A stretch of DNA of 64,000 nt from Listeria monocytogenes. Its GTDB lineage: Bacteria > Bacillota > Bacilli > Lactobacillales > Listeriaceae. Made by a program: the position numbers and the translations under genes. Shown piece by piece: positions 31,694 to 40,227 of the stretch. The notes under the pieces are model-generated. The model was not told where the DNA came from and searched no databases. It saw nothing but the letters and a program-made list of their open reading frames with translations. How positions within the stretch are numbered: the first letter of the stretch is position 1; the number at the start of each line of letters is the position of its first letter. Where the stretch lies: assembly GCF_900187225.1 (NCBI RefSeq), contig NZ_LT906436.1:1-64000 (forward strand), in the 5' to 3' direction.

Positions 31694-31799
31694 TGTAAGC
31701 AAGGAATACAATTAGTTTTACTCCCTTTTTGCTAATTGTAAACTTCCTTAAAATCCTAAACTCCCTTTTTTGGACCGACTTGATTGTCGGTCTTTTTTT
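31694..31799 (+). ncRNA. Candidate LhrC-family small RNA (possibly Rli22)
   Basis: An RNA of about 105 bases is predicted from the promoter-like TTGCGA (31657) and TTTAATAT (31680-31687) to a strong terminator (GACCGAC/GTCGGTC, 31773-31799). Its 5' part folds into a long stem (AAGGAA plus TACAATTAG with CTAATTGTA plus TTCCTT, 31701-31749). CTCCC motifs lie in the loop (31721-31725) and in the single-stranded linker (31761-31765). Size, fold and CU-rich motifs match the LhrC family, which pairs with Shine-Dalgarno regions of mRNAs. I recall Rli22 as a family member but cannot confirm identity here. Confidence 0.68.
31773..31799 (+). terminator. Terminator of the candidate sRNA
   Basis: GACCGAC pairs with GTCGGTC around TTGATT, followed by seven T residues. 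No ORF lies between the peptidase gene and this hairpin. Confidence 0.9.
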
Positions 31800-31881
31800 A
31801 ATCTTTCAAGCTGATAACTATTCAATTTTTTGTTAAAATGATAACATGAAAGAAAATGCGTATAAAAAAGGAGTTTTTATC

Positions 31882-32220
31882 ATGAAAGTTGAAGGATTAC
31901 TTGGCTTTTTAGGGGCGGCACTGGGTATTGGATTTAGTTTGATGGTTCTAGTTATTCCTGATATTTCACAGGCATTAGAAGAGGAGTCATTTTTCTTCTA
32001 TATGTTAACGATTGGTTCACTTGTACTTTCAGGAGTGGGGCTTGCAGGATCGTTTATTGTTTCGCATAAGCCGCGTCTTGGTGGGGCGATGATGGTTGCA
32101 GCTGCAATTGGCTGTACAATGTCGATTTCGATTATGTTCTTACTACCAATCGTATTACTTGCTGTTGGCGGACTAATTGCACTAATTAACTATGAAGAAG
32201 CTGCTTCAGTAGAAGAATAA
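31882..32220 (+). CDS. Small membrane protein, DUF4064-like
   Basis: This 112-residue protein has three or four hydrophobic segments with a glycine-rich pattern. I do not recognise a specific function; the size and layout resemble the DUF4064 group of small Firmicute membrane proteins. ATG 31882 is chosen because AAGGAG (31868-31873) is eight bases upstream; an in-frame ATG at 31846 lacks a ribosome site. The final residues are acidic. It ends at a bidirectional terminator with the convergent HAD gene. Confidence 0.7.
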   Translation: MKVEGLLGFLGAALGIGFSLMVLVIPDISQALEEESFFFYMLTIGSLVLSGVGLAGSFIVSHKPRLGGAMMVAAAIGCTMSISIMFLLPIVLLAVGGLIALINYEEAASVEE

Positions 32221-32223
32221 ATG

Positions 32224-32254
32224 AAAAAAAGCTGTCCACGTGGGCAGCTTTTTT
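32224..32254. terminator. Bidirectional terminator
   Basis: AAAAAAGCTGTCCACGTGG pairs with its right arm GGGCAGCTTTTTT. A and T tracts lie on both sides, serving the small membrane protein gene and the convergent HAD gene. Confidence 0.88.
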
Positions 32255-32255
32255 A

Positions 32256-33065
32256 TTAACGATTAAGATGTTTTTTCAAAAAGTAGTAAATTCCATCGGC
32301 ATCATTTGCAGTAGTAACAAAATCAGCACTTTTTTTCACTAGTTCACTCGCATTTTCCATCGCAACCCCTGCACCAGCTACTTCAAGCATCCCAATATCA
32401 TTTTCACCATCACCAAAAGTAATCACATTTTCTGGCTTGATATTTAAATGTGCCGCGAGATTTTTCACGGCATATTTTTTATCCATATCTTTTGGTAAGA
32501 TTTCAATATTATTGGCATGGGAAGAAAGGATAGAAACATCGGAGAGTTTTTCTAGATCACTGCGAAGGACTGCGAGTTTGTCGAAATCTTCTTCCTCGAT
32601 TACGATACCATTAATGAACTGGTCCGCATGCTCAAGGAAAATTTCTCTTGATTTAATCGCTACGAGTTTTGTGGCGTTTACTCGGCCTTTATCTTCTTCA
32701 TCCGTAAAATAATATGGTGGATTTTTAGTGTAGAAAACTGTATCTGTTGAAAAGAAAAACACTGGTAAATCATGATTTTGGCATAATAAAAATGTCTCGA
32801 GTAACGCAGATTGTTTCATTTTTTCTTGTTGAATGATTTCGCCGGATACTGCGACCACACCGCCGTTTGAGGCAATGACATCTGCTTTTGGATGAACAAG
32901 TTTGGCGAAGTCTGTTGCGGAATTGTACATTCGACCAGTGGAAACGGCAAAATGGTGACCTTCTTCTATTAGTTGTTGCAATAAATTTAGTGTTTTTGGT
33001 GAGATAGTTTGATTTTTTAGCAGTAATGTTCCATCTAAATCAGAACAAATTAAGTATTTTTCCAA
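32256..33065 (-). CDS. Cof-type HAD hydrolase (sugar phosphatase-like)
   Basis: This 269-residue protein belongs to the Cof subfamily (type IIB) of haloacid dehalogenase phosphatases. The nucleophile and acid Asp are in CSDLDGTLLL (residues 9 and 11), and the metal-binding end is TFGDGENDIGML. Such enzymes dephosphorylate sugar phosphates or nucleotides; the substrate is not known. It lies 16 bases after the LacI gene on the minus strand, so it is probably cotranscribed with it. Confidence 0.87.
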   Translation of the reverse strand: MEKYLICSDLDGTLLLKNQTISPKTLNLLQQLIEEGHHFAVSTGRMYNSATDFAKLVHPKADVIASNGGVVAVSGEIIQQEKMKQSALLETFLLCQNHDLPVFFFSTDTVFYTKNPPYYFTDEEDKGRVNATKLVAIKSREIFLEHADQFINGIVIEEEDFDKLAVLRSDLEKLSDVSILSSHANNIEILPKDMDKKYAVKNLAAHLNIKPENVITFGDGENDIGMLEVAGAGVAMENASELVKKSADFVTTANDADGIYYFLKKHLNR

Positions 33066-33081
33066 GTGGACCTTCCTTTCG

Positions 33082-34137
33082 TTATAGCTTAGAGCCGCAA
33101 GATTCGCGGATAATTAGTTCTGGATTATGGTTGATAATCATTGGCTCGACTTGACCGTTAATGGCGCTAATTAGTTGTAAAATAGCCATTTTACCAAGAT
33201 ATTCATTGTGTTGATCCATGGAAGTTAAACGCGGAGTTTGGTAATCGCCATTCATAAATTGATCACAGCTGACAATAGCGATGTCTTCAGGGCAAGAGAG
33301 TTTGGCATCGTTAATCGCCCGAATTGCCCCGATAGCGACATTATCATTTATAGCTACAAGCGCTGTCGGCAAAGTAGTGCTATTTTCTAAAAGGTGAGTC
33401 ATCGCCGCGTAACCATCAGCCGTATAATAATCAGATAGAACTACCCAGTCGTCATTTACCGGATGTTGATAGCTAGTCATTGCTTCTTTAAAAGATTCTA
33501 GTCGGTAGGTGGTAATTTTTACACCAGCTTCTCCGCCAATAAAACCAATATTTTTATGCCCAAGTGCAGTTAGATGACTAACTAAGGTTGTTACACCTTT
33601 TTTTAAATTACGTTCAATAAATAAACAGTTGAGCTCAGGGATTTTTGACCCGATAACAACTACTGGAATTGCATTATTTAATTGATTTAGAGCAGTTATA
33701 TACTCTTTTGGAACGATTTCTTTATCGATTTCTCCACCTAAAATAAGTAAACCATCCACTTGCTTTTCTAAAATGATTTTCAAGTAATCTTCTTCCGTTA
33801 GGGGATGTTGATTATTCTTATTATCTGGCTCCGCAAGCATTGTATTGAACAAAATCGTCGAAAACATATAATCTAGCGCGAATTTTTGAATTTGCGTTAT
33901 AAGTGAAATGAAATAGGGATTAGAAATATCTGGTAAAATAACGCCTATATTCTTCGTCTGCTTATTGACCATCCCACGAGCAAACACGCTAGGTGTGTAA
34001 TTATGTTCATCAATGATTGCTTGGATTTTTTTGCGTTTCGCAGCTGAAACAGAAGGACTGTTATTAAGAACCCGCGAAACAGTTGAAACGGAGACACCAC
34101 TAAGTTTAGCTATTTCTTGTATAGTTATTTTTTTCAT
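33082..34137 (-). CDS. LacI-family transcriptional regulator
   Basis: This 351-residue protein has an N-terminal LacI helix-turn-helix (residues 4-28, with IAKLSGVSVSTVSRVLNN) and a periplasmic-binding-protein-like sensor domain. It diverges from the ROK-GH9-IIC-SIS operon and its likely operators flank both promoters. It should repress that operon and sense one of its sugars. The promoter on the minus strand is TTGTTA (34204 to 34199) and TACACT (34181 to 34176) with 17-base spacing. Confidence 0.92.
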   Translation of the reverse strand: MKKITIQEIAKLSGVSVSTVSRVLNNSPSVSAAKRKKIQAIIDEHNYTPSVFARGMVNKQTKNIGVILPDISNPYFISLITQIQKFALDYMFSTILFNTMLAEPDNKNNQHPLTEEDYLKIILEKQVDGLLILGGEIDKEIVPKEYITALNQLNNAIPVVVIGSKIPELNCLFIERNLKKGVTTLVSHLTALGHKNIGFIGGEAGVKITTYRLESFKEAMTSYQHPVNDDWVVLSDYYTADGYAAMTHLLENSTTLPTALVAINDNVAIGAIRAINDAKLSCPEDIAIVSCDQFMNGDYQTPRLTSMDQHNEYLGKMAILQLISAINGQVEPMIINHNPELIIRESCGSKL

Positions 34138-34175
34138 TCGAAATGTTCACCTCGTAAGCATTTTTAACTATTTTA

Positions 34176-34204
34176 AGTGTAGCGTATTTATGGGTAAATA
34201 ACAA
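34176..34204 (-). promoter_or_regulatory. Promoter of the LacI-HAD unit
   Basis: Read on the minus strand, TTGTTA and TACACT are 17 bases apart. The operator at 34211-34228 lies just upstream of the -35 box. Confidence 0.6.
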
Positions 34205-34210
34205 GTAAAT

Positions 34211-34228
34211 TTTGGTAACGTTATCAAA
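34211..34228. promoter_or_regulatory. LacI-type operator O1
   Basis: TTTGGTAACGTTATCAAA is a near-perfect palindrome with the CG centre typical of LacI-family sites. It sits between the divergent promoters, 95 bases from O2. Confidence 0.78.
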
Positions 34229-34244
34229 AATATGATAAAAAGGG

Positions 34245-34273
34245 TTGACATATTAAAAATATCCGGTTATTCT
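34245..34273 (+). promoter_or_regulatory. Promoter of the ROK-GH9 operon
   Basis: TTGACA (34245-34250) and TATTCT (34268-34273) are 17 bases apart. A candidate cre site, TAGAAAGCGCTATCA (34278-34292, one mismatch), covers the predicted start. Confidence 0.75.
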
Positions 34274-34305
34274 ATGTTAGAAAGCGCTATCAACAAATGT
34301 TTTAA

Positions 34306-34323
34306 TTTGGTAACGTTACCAAA
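34306..34323. promoter_or_regulatory. LacI-type operator O2
   Basis: TTTGGTAACGTTACCAAA is a perfect 18-base palindrome between the promoter and the ROK start codon, so a bound repressor would block elongation. Confidence 0.82.
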
Positions 34324-34338
34324 AACGAGGTGGAATAG

Positions 34339-35304
34339 TTGGACATACAAGAATCTGTCATCGGAATTGATCTAGGTGGCACTAAAATTTTAATTGGCGA
34401 AGTAACGAAAGATGGTGAGGTGCTAAATTCAAAGAGTTATCCAAGTAATACGGAAAATCAGACCAAAGCTACCGAAACATTGTTGAAGGTATTAGATGAT
34501 TACACACAAAATATTGGTTTTATAGCACCAAAACAAACGGGTATTGGTGTGGGGCTAGTTGGTCGTGTGGATCACAAGTCAGGTGTTTGGTTAGAGATTG
34601 AACCTGGAAAAAGCAATCCAACCCCGCTTGCAGATATTTTAGAAGCAAAAACAGGATTACCTGTAAGTCTGGGTAATGATGTTGTTTGTGCAACAATGGC
34701 CGAAAAGCAATTTGGTTGGGGACGGGAAACAAACGATTTTATTTATTTAAATGTTGGAACTGGTCTTGCTGCTGGGTTTGTGGTGGATGGACGAATTACA
34801 CAAGGCGGGCACTTTAACGCTGGTGAAGTCGGTCATGCAGTAGTGGATATTCATAGCGATGTACTCTGTGGTTGCGGTAGACGTGGTTGTGTGGAACGAC
34901 TTGCTTCCGGTCTTGGGATTAAAGAAGAGGCGCTGAGACATTTGAATAGCTATCCGACATCCATACTTGCTGAAACTCAAACAGAACTAACTGGAAAAAT
35001 GGTTCTTCATGCAGCGGAGCAAAAAGATGAGCTTGCAGAGAAAATTATTGATAATGCAACGCTTCAGCTAGCAAATTTGATTATGAATTTAGTTCGTACA
35101 ACCGATCCTGAATGCTTAATTCTTGGCGGAGGCGTGACGAGAAATGAGCATTTTTTCCAAAAGATACAAGATAATCTTCAAAGCAATACAATTCGTTTTG
35201 TTACAAAAGGCGTTGTCCGCTCTAAGCTTGAGAAGGATAAAGTTGGCTTAATTGGTGCAGCCGTTATTGGAATGAGACTAGGAAATGAAGGAGGAAAAGA
35301 ATGA
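34339..35304 (+). CDS. ROK-family sugar kinase
   Basis: This 321-residue protein of the ROK family lacks the helix-turn-helix found in ROK repressors, so it is a kinase. The ATP-phosphate loop is IGIDLGGTKI (residues 7-16). The zinc site is CGCGRRGCVE and the sugar site includes NDV and GEVGH. It most likely phosphorylates glucose or a related hexose/hexosamine freed by the GH9 enzyme encoded next. TTG 34339 follows AGGTGG. Its stop overlaps the GH9 start by four bases. Confidence 0.88.
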   Translation: MDIQESVIGIDLGGTKILIGEVTKDGEVLNSKSYPSNTENQTKATETLLKVLDDYTQNIGFIAPKQTGIGVGLVGRVDHKSGVWLEIEPGKSNPTPLADILEAKTGLPVSLGNDVVCATMAEKQFGWGRETNDFIYLNVGTGLAAGFVVDGRITQGGHFNAGEVGHAVVDIHSDVLCGCGRRGCVERLASGLGIKEEALRHLNSYPTSILAETQTELTGKMVLHAAEQKDELAEKIIDNATLQLANLIMNLVRTTDPECLILGGGVTRNEHFFQKIQDNLQSNTIRFVTKGVVRSKLEKDKVGLIGAAVIGMRLGNEGGKE

Positions 35305-37703
35305 AGCCAAGTATGAAACGACAAATTGCGCAAACTGGTATTATTCATCGACCACTCCCTATTGAAACCGAGCACGCATTAGAAACTTTAGCGAAAAAGA
35401 AACAAGTTTTATCAAGTAGAACATTATTTAGCTCTAAACAGCATGTTTCTTTAGAGTTTACACATCAAGGAGCAGGAGATTTTACTATTTCTGGCCAAGA
35501 TGAAATTAAGCTTTCTTCGCCTGTGGTTATGCCACATTGGCCCGCTGGTGCTCCGGATGACGGTGATTATACTAATTTTGGTAACGTTACCATATCGGCG
35601 TCGATTGGAAATGAGGACTGGAGCGGCTTTAATCGTGTGCGAATCCAAGTTTTCCCTGATTTTCCTGGAGTGACAAACCCCTATTTAATGATTAGTTTTA
35701 AAAACGACGGAACCGTGAAAGTGCCTGATATATATGGGCGAGAAGGTGTTCATGGTGTGAATTTAATCAACCATGAATGGAATGATGTCATTTTTGAAAT
35801 TGAAGGTTTACCGCGCGACCGAATGACTGAAATGAGTTTTAGCTATTACTTGAATGGCCCAGAGCGACTGACTGCTGGAACGATGGAATTATTTATTAAT
35901 GAAATTAAATTAGAACAAATCAGTGAGCCGGAGATTTCCAAGGGCTGGCTTCCGCAAGATAACACGCTAATCTATTCTCATAATGGTTACTCCAAAGACA
36001 TGCCAAAAGTGGCGTTTTGTGCGAACAAGCATGCTGCGACTACATTTACAATTCACGACAAAGAAACAGACAAAGTTGTTTTCACTGGAAAAAGTTACCA
36101 AAATGCAACAGAAACTGGCAATTTCATTATTCTTGATTTTTCTGATTTACAAACTGTGGGTGAATACTATTTAAAATTTGCGGATATGCAAACGGAAATT
36201 TTCCAAATTGGGACTTCCGAAGTGATCTGGGAATCTTCTATCTGGAAATCGCTTAACTTTATTTTCTGCGAACGTTGCGGTTGCCCGGTTTTTGGGAAAC
36301 ATACGACTTGTCACGCAGATATTATCGCTGAACATGATGGGAAACAGTTGTCATTTAATGGTGGATGGCATGATGCGGGCGATGTTTCGCAGCAGCTTAT
36401 TCAAACAGCAGAAGTAACGATGGCTTTATATGAAATGGCTGCGAGTTTACCTGAAAAAGAGGAAACGTTGCGGATGCGCCTTTTAGAAGAAGGCGAGTGG
36501 GGACTAGATTTCATTTTGAAAACGCGCTTCGGAGATGGTTTTAGGGCGACTAGCGCAGGTATGACGAGATGGACGGATGGGCTTGTTGGTGGGATGGATG
36601 ATGCAATTGCGCGCGTTCATAACCAAGCTTATGAGAACTTTTATTGTGCCGGGATTGAAGCGTATATTGGCAGCCAAATTGCGGATAATGCTACTATGCA
36701 GAATCATTTGCTGAGAATCGCGGAAGAGGATTTGCTTTTTGCGATAAAGGAACTGGAAAAACACGGAACAAGTCAAAAGCCGATTTTCTGGGAGCATACG
36801 TATCAAACCTCAGAAAGTCTATATTATGCGACTGCTTCTTGGGCGGCTTCGATGGTTTATCAACTAACAAACAAAGAAATATATGCAGAAAAAGCGGCCG
36901 AATGGTTAGATTTGATGCTAGAAGCGCAAGAAAAAGCTGGAATTAGAGACAGCGAAACTAGCGAACTTTACAAAGGATTTTTCTACCGCGATAAATCACA
37001 CAAGGTCATTCAACATTTTAATCATCAAGCACGCGAACATCTTTATTTACTGGCGCTAGAGGCGGCGCTTGAAACGCAACCGAGTCACGCTGAAAAACAA
37101 ACTTGGCTACAAGCGGTCGAAATGTACGGCGATTATTTGAAAAAAGTAACACGTTTCACTAAACCATACCCGCTCATTCCAGCAGGACTTTACAAAAAAG
37201 ATGAGTATTTAGACGAAGCAAGTTTCCACTTACAACATTTACTCATTGATGAACGAGCGATAGAAGAATACCAATTACAATTCGAGCAAGGTATCAAAAT
37301 AAACGACGAGGTAGCTTTGCGGAAATTCCCAATTTGGTTCTCGTTTAGAGGAAATAACGCTATTTTACTTTCGGCAGGAAAAGCCGCATCAATTGCTGGG
37401 AAAATTTTGAAAGATAAGGCGCTTTTAGATATTGCGGAAGGTCAATTGCAGTGGGTAATTGGAATGAACCCATTTGGACAATCAATGATGCACGGTGAAG
37501 GTTATCGCTACGCACAGCAATACAGTGTACTAAATGGCGAAATCACAGGAGAAATACCAGTCGGAATGGAAACCTTTAGAAATGAAGATGAACCATACTG
37601 GCCGGAGTTTAATAATGCAACTTATAAGGAAGTTTGGGTCGGTAATGCCGGCAAATGGATGTCAATTGTAGCAGATTTAAACAAAATAACAGGAAAGTCA
37701 TAG
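35301..37703 (+). CDS. Cytosolic GH9-family glycosidase with CelD-type N-domain
   Basis: This 800-residue enzyme has an N-terminal region of about 200 residues with a carbohydrate-binding-like beta fold, an Ig-like CelD N-domain (about 210-300), then an alpha/alpha barrel of glycoside hydrolase family 9. The GH9 aspartate motif is GGWHDAGDVSQQ (about 353-364), and the late acidic residue is likely in YKEVWVGNAG. It is often annotated as endoglucanase, but no signal peptide is visible, so it should act inside the cell on small imported sugars, as some GH9 beta-glucosidases and glucosaminidases do. An operator copy lies in its 5' part. Confidence 0.82.
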   Translation: MKPSMKRQIAQTGIIHRPLPIETEHALETLAKKKQVLSSRTLFSSKQHVSLEFTHQGAGDFTISGQDEIKLSSPVVMPHWPAGAPDDGDYTNFGNVTISASIGNEDWSGFNRVRIQVFPDFPGVTNPYLMISFKNDGTVKVPDIYGREGVHGVNLINHEWNDVIFEIEGLPRDRMTEMSFSYYLNGPERLTAGTMELFINEIKLEQISEPEISKGWLPQDNTLIYSHNGYSKDMPKVAFCANKHAATTFTIHDKETDKVVFTGKSYQNATETGNFIILDFSDLQTVGEYYLKFADMQTEIFQIGTSEVIWESSIWKSLNFIFCERCGCPVFGKHTTCHADIIAEHDGKQLSFNGGWHDAGDVSQQLIQTAEVTMALYEMAASLPEKEETLRMRLLEEGEWGLDFILKTRFGDGFRATSAGMTRWTDGLVGGMDDAIARVHNQAYENFYCAGIEAYIGSQIADNATMQNHLLRIAEEDLLFAIKELEKHGTSQKPIFWEHTYQTSESLYYATASWAASMVYQLTNKEIYAEKAAEWLDLMLEAQEKAGIRDSETSELYKGFFYRDKSHKVIQHFNHQAREHLYLLALEAALETQPSHAEKQTWLQAVEMYGDYLKKVTRFTKPYPLIPAGLYKKDEYLDEASFHLQHLLIDERAIEEYQLQFEQGIKINDEVALRKFPIWFSFRGNNAILLSAGKAASIAGKILKDKALLDIAEGQLQWVIGMNPFGQSMMHGEGYRYAQQYSVLNGEITGEIPVGMETFRNEDEPYWPEFNNATYKEVWVGNAGKWMSIVADLNKITGKS
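35577..35594. promoter_or_regulatory. Intragenic LacI-type operator O3
   Basis: TTTGGTAACGTTACCATA matches O2 at 17 of 18 positions but lies inside the GH9 gene, 1271 bases downstream of O2. It resembles an auxiliary operator such as lacO2 inside lacZ. Confidence 0.65.
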
Positions 37704-37715
37704 GAGGACAAAAAA

Positions 37716-39068
37716 ATGAGTTCAGAGAGAAGTTTATCTAGCCGATTTATTGAAGGATTATCAATTTTTGCCCAAAAAATTTCATCGCAAAAGCATATCA
37801 TGGCAATTCGTGATGGCTTTGCAGCGATGATTCCGATTACGATTATTGCAGCATTTTTCTTACTTGTAAATAATGTGTTGCTTCAACCAGAAAACGGTCT
37901 GCTTAAATTTATTCCAAATGTAGAAAATTATTTGGGTGTAGGTATTCAAGTCTATAATGCAACACTTGGTATTATGGCGATTTTAGCAGCATTCTTAATT
38001 GGTAACTTTTTAGCTAAATCATATGGAATGGAAGGTCGTACGGAAGGGGTTATCGCTGTAGCTGCTTATGTTGTTTTAATACCGGCATCTTCTCATTTAA
38101 TGTCTGTTGATGGAAAAGCTTTTGAAGCGGGCGGCGTTTTAACTCAAGAAATGACAAGTTCAACAGGTATGTTCCTTGCGATTATCGCTGCTTTAGTTAG
38201 TATTACAATGCTTGCAAAATTCTCGAAAAGTAAAAAATTAAAGATTTCTATGCCAGAAAGTGTTCCTCCGGCAATTGCAAAATCATTTAACATTTTAATT
38301 CCATCATTCTTAGTTCTAAGTATTTTAGCAATTATTGAAGTACTTGTAGTCAGTTTCGTATCAATGAGTATCCCAGAAATTATCGTAAAAGTACTACAAA
38401 TTCCATTAGTTGGTGGGTTCCAAACGTTACCAGGAATTCTACTTTATGTATTCTTAGCGGGATTCTTATGGGTCTTCGGTATTCATGGCGCGTTCGTATT
38501 AGGTGCGATTTCCGGACCAGTTCTTTTAACTTCTTTACAACAAAACATTGATGCAGTGAATGCAGGGACTGCTTTACCAAACATCGTTACACAACCATTT
38601 TTAGATGCTTTTGTATACATGGGTGGCGGTGGAACAATCATCTGTTTAGTTATCGCAATCTTTATTGCTTCTAAACGACCGGATCACCGCATGGTAACAA
38701 AATTTGGTTTGATTCCGAGTATTTTCAATGTCAGCGAACCACTAATGTTCGGTCTGCCAGTTGTATTTAACCCGATTTATGGTATCCCATTGGTTATTGC
38801 GCCGCTAGCTTCGACTGCAATGGCGTACTTCGCAACTTCGTGGGGCTGGATTAGCCAGACTTATATTTTGATTCCTTGGGTGACTCCACCAGTGCTTTCA
38901 GGTTACCTTGCGACAGGCGGAGACATTCGCGCTTCCATCCTTCAAATCGCAATTATTATCGTTGGAACGCTGATTTACCTACCATTTGTACTTGTAGCAA
39001 ACCGCGCGTACGTGTTAGAACAAAAAGCTGCTGGGAAAGTAGAAGCAGTAACGAATGGAGAAGTTTAA
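37716..39068 (+). CDS. PTS lactose/cellobiose-type IIC component
   Basis: This 450-residue membrane protein is a IIC permease of the lactose/cellobiose PTS class with about ten hydrophobic segments. It starts as that family does (RFIEGLSIFAQKISSQKHIMAIRDGF) and has the NVSEPLMFG motif. No IIA or IIB gene is in the operon, so it needs partner subunits encoded elsewhere, or works in a different way. It follows the GH9 gene by 12 bases with AGGAGG and overlaps nothing. Confidence 0.9.
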   Translation: MSSERSLSSRFIEGLSIFAQKISSQKHIMAIRDGFAAMIPITIIAAFFLLVNNVLLQPENGLLKFIPNVENYLGVGIQVYNATLGIMAILAAFLIGNFLAKSYGMEGRTEGVIAVAAYVVLIPASSHLMSVDGKAFEAGGVLTQEMTSSTGMFLAIIAALVSITMLAKFSKSKKLKISMPESVPPAIAKSFNILIPSFLVLSILAIIEVLVVSFVSMSIPEIIVKVLQIPLVGGFQTLPGILLYVFLAGFLWVFGIHGAFVLGAISGPVLLTSLQQNIDAVNAGTALPNIVTQPFLDAFVYMGGGGTIICLVIAIFIASKRPDHRMVTKFGLIPSIFNVSEPLMFGLPVVFNPIYGIPLVIAPLASTAMAYFATSWGWISQTYILIPWVTPPVLSGYLATGGDIRASILQIAIIIVGTLIYLPFVLVANRAYVLEQKAAGKVEAVTNGEV

Positions 39069-39069
39069 A

Positions 39070-40155
39070 ATGAAACCAACAATGATGACTTATATTAATG
39101 AAGAAGAGGAAATGTGTCGAGCGATTTTAGCCAATTTCCAAACAAATGCAGAAAAATTAGAATCACTCGTAAAAAATGGCGCAAAAGAATGGTTAATTTT
39201 AGCAACTGGATCAAGCTTAAATGCAGCTCAAAGCGCCAAATATTACATTGAAAATATCGCAGATGTCCGTATTACTGTTGAAGAACCTTTCAACCATCTA
39301 TATTACGAAAAACTATCAAACCACCTAGATCTAGTCATCGGAATTTCGCAAAGCGGTCAAAGCACATCGACTATTTCTGCGCTAGAACGAGTGAAAAAAG
39401 AAGCTTCCGTTCCAGTAGTCGCCCTAACTAGTGATGTAACGAGTGAAATTGCTGAATTTGCGGATATTACGCTTGATATCGGCTCCGGAAAAGAACGAGT
39501 TGGCTACGTAACAAAAGGTTTTACAGCAACAGTTCTAACATTAATGCTGACAGGACTTCATTTTGCATACAAAACAGCACAAATTGATGAAACCAAGTTC
39601 AATAATGAAATCAATGCATTTAGCCGAGCAACCAACGCAATCCCAGCAACAATTGCCGAAACAGAAGCATTTTATGAAAGATGGCAAGAGGAATTCGCTA
39701 CTGCACCGAAGTTTACAGCAATTGGATATGGTCCTACTGTTGGAACGTGCAAAGAATTTGAAACAAAATTCTCAGAAACTGTCCGCGTGCCATCACAAGG
39801 TCTTGATTTAGAAGCGTTTATGCATGGGCCATATTTAGAAGTAAATCCACAGCATAGAATCTTCTTTTTAGAAACAGAAAGCGCCGTTACCGAACGATTA
39901 GTAGCGTTGCGCAATTATGAATCTAAATATACACCGTTTACGTATACAGTTAAATTTGGTACAGCTGGAAATGACCGAACGCTATTGATACCAGCAGATT
40001 TAGACGAATACCAAGCGCCGTTCCTAATGATTCTTCCTTTCCAAATTTTAGCGCATCATATTGCGGAGTTGAAGGGAAATAAATTAACAGAACGTATCTA
40101 CACGGACTTTGGCGTAGCGATGAAGAGTAAAACAAAACCAGGTGACTATGCATAA
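39070..40155 (+). CDS. SIS-domain aminotransferase/deaminase-like protein
   Basis: This 361-residue protein has two SIS domains, like the isomerase half of glucosamine-6-phosphate synthase, but lacks the glutaminase half. The first SIS motif is ATGSSLNAAQSAKY and the second is ISQSGQSTST. Relatives include AgaS-like deaminases and FrlB-type deglycases. In this operon it likely acts on a phosphorylated amino sugar. ATG 39070 is chosen because GGAGAAG (39057-39063) precedes it; an upstream ATG at 39055 lies inside the IIC gene. A strong terminator follows. Confidence 0.83.
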   Translation: MKPTMMTYINEEEEMCRAILANFQTNAEKLESLVKNGAKEWLILATGSSLNAAQSAKYYIENIADVRITVEEPFNHLYYEKLSNHLDLVIGISQSGQSTSTISALERVKKEASVPVVALTSDVTSEIAEFADITLDIGSGKERVGYVTKGFTATVLTLMLTGLHFAYKTAQIDETKFNNEINAFSRATNAIPATIAETEAFYERWQEEFATAPKFTAIGYGPTVGTCKEFETKFSETVRVPSQGLDLEAFMHGPYLEVNPQHRIFFLETESAVTERLVALRNYESKYTPFTYTVKFGTAGNDRTLLIPADLDEYQAPFLMILPFQILAHHIAELKGNKLTERIYTDFGVAMKSKTKPGDYA

Positions 40156-40166
40156 GAGAGGCTAAT

Positions 40167-40213
40167 AGACTGGAAAAACCCGTATAAGGAGGGTTTTTCC
40201 AGTCTTCTTTTTG
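40167..40213 (+). terminator. Terminator of the ROK-GH9-IIC-SIS operon
   Basis: AGACTGGAAAAACCC pairs perfectly with GGGTTTTTCCAGTCT, then a T-rich tail. Confidence 0.92.
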
Positions 40214-40227
40214 TATTTGGGTCACAT

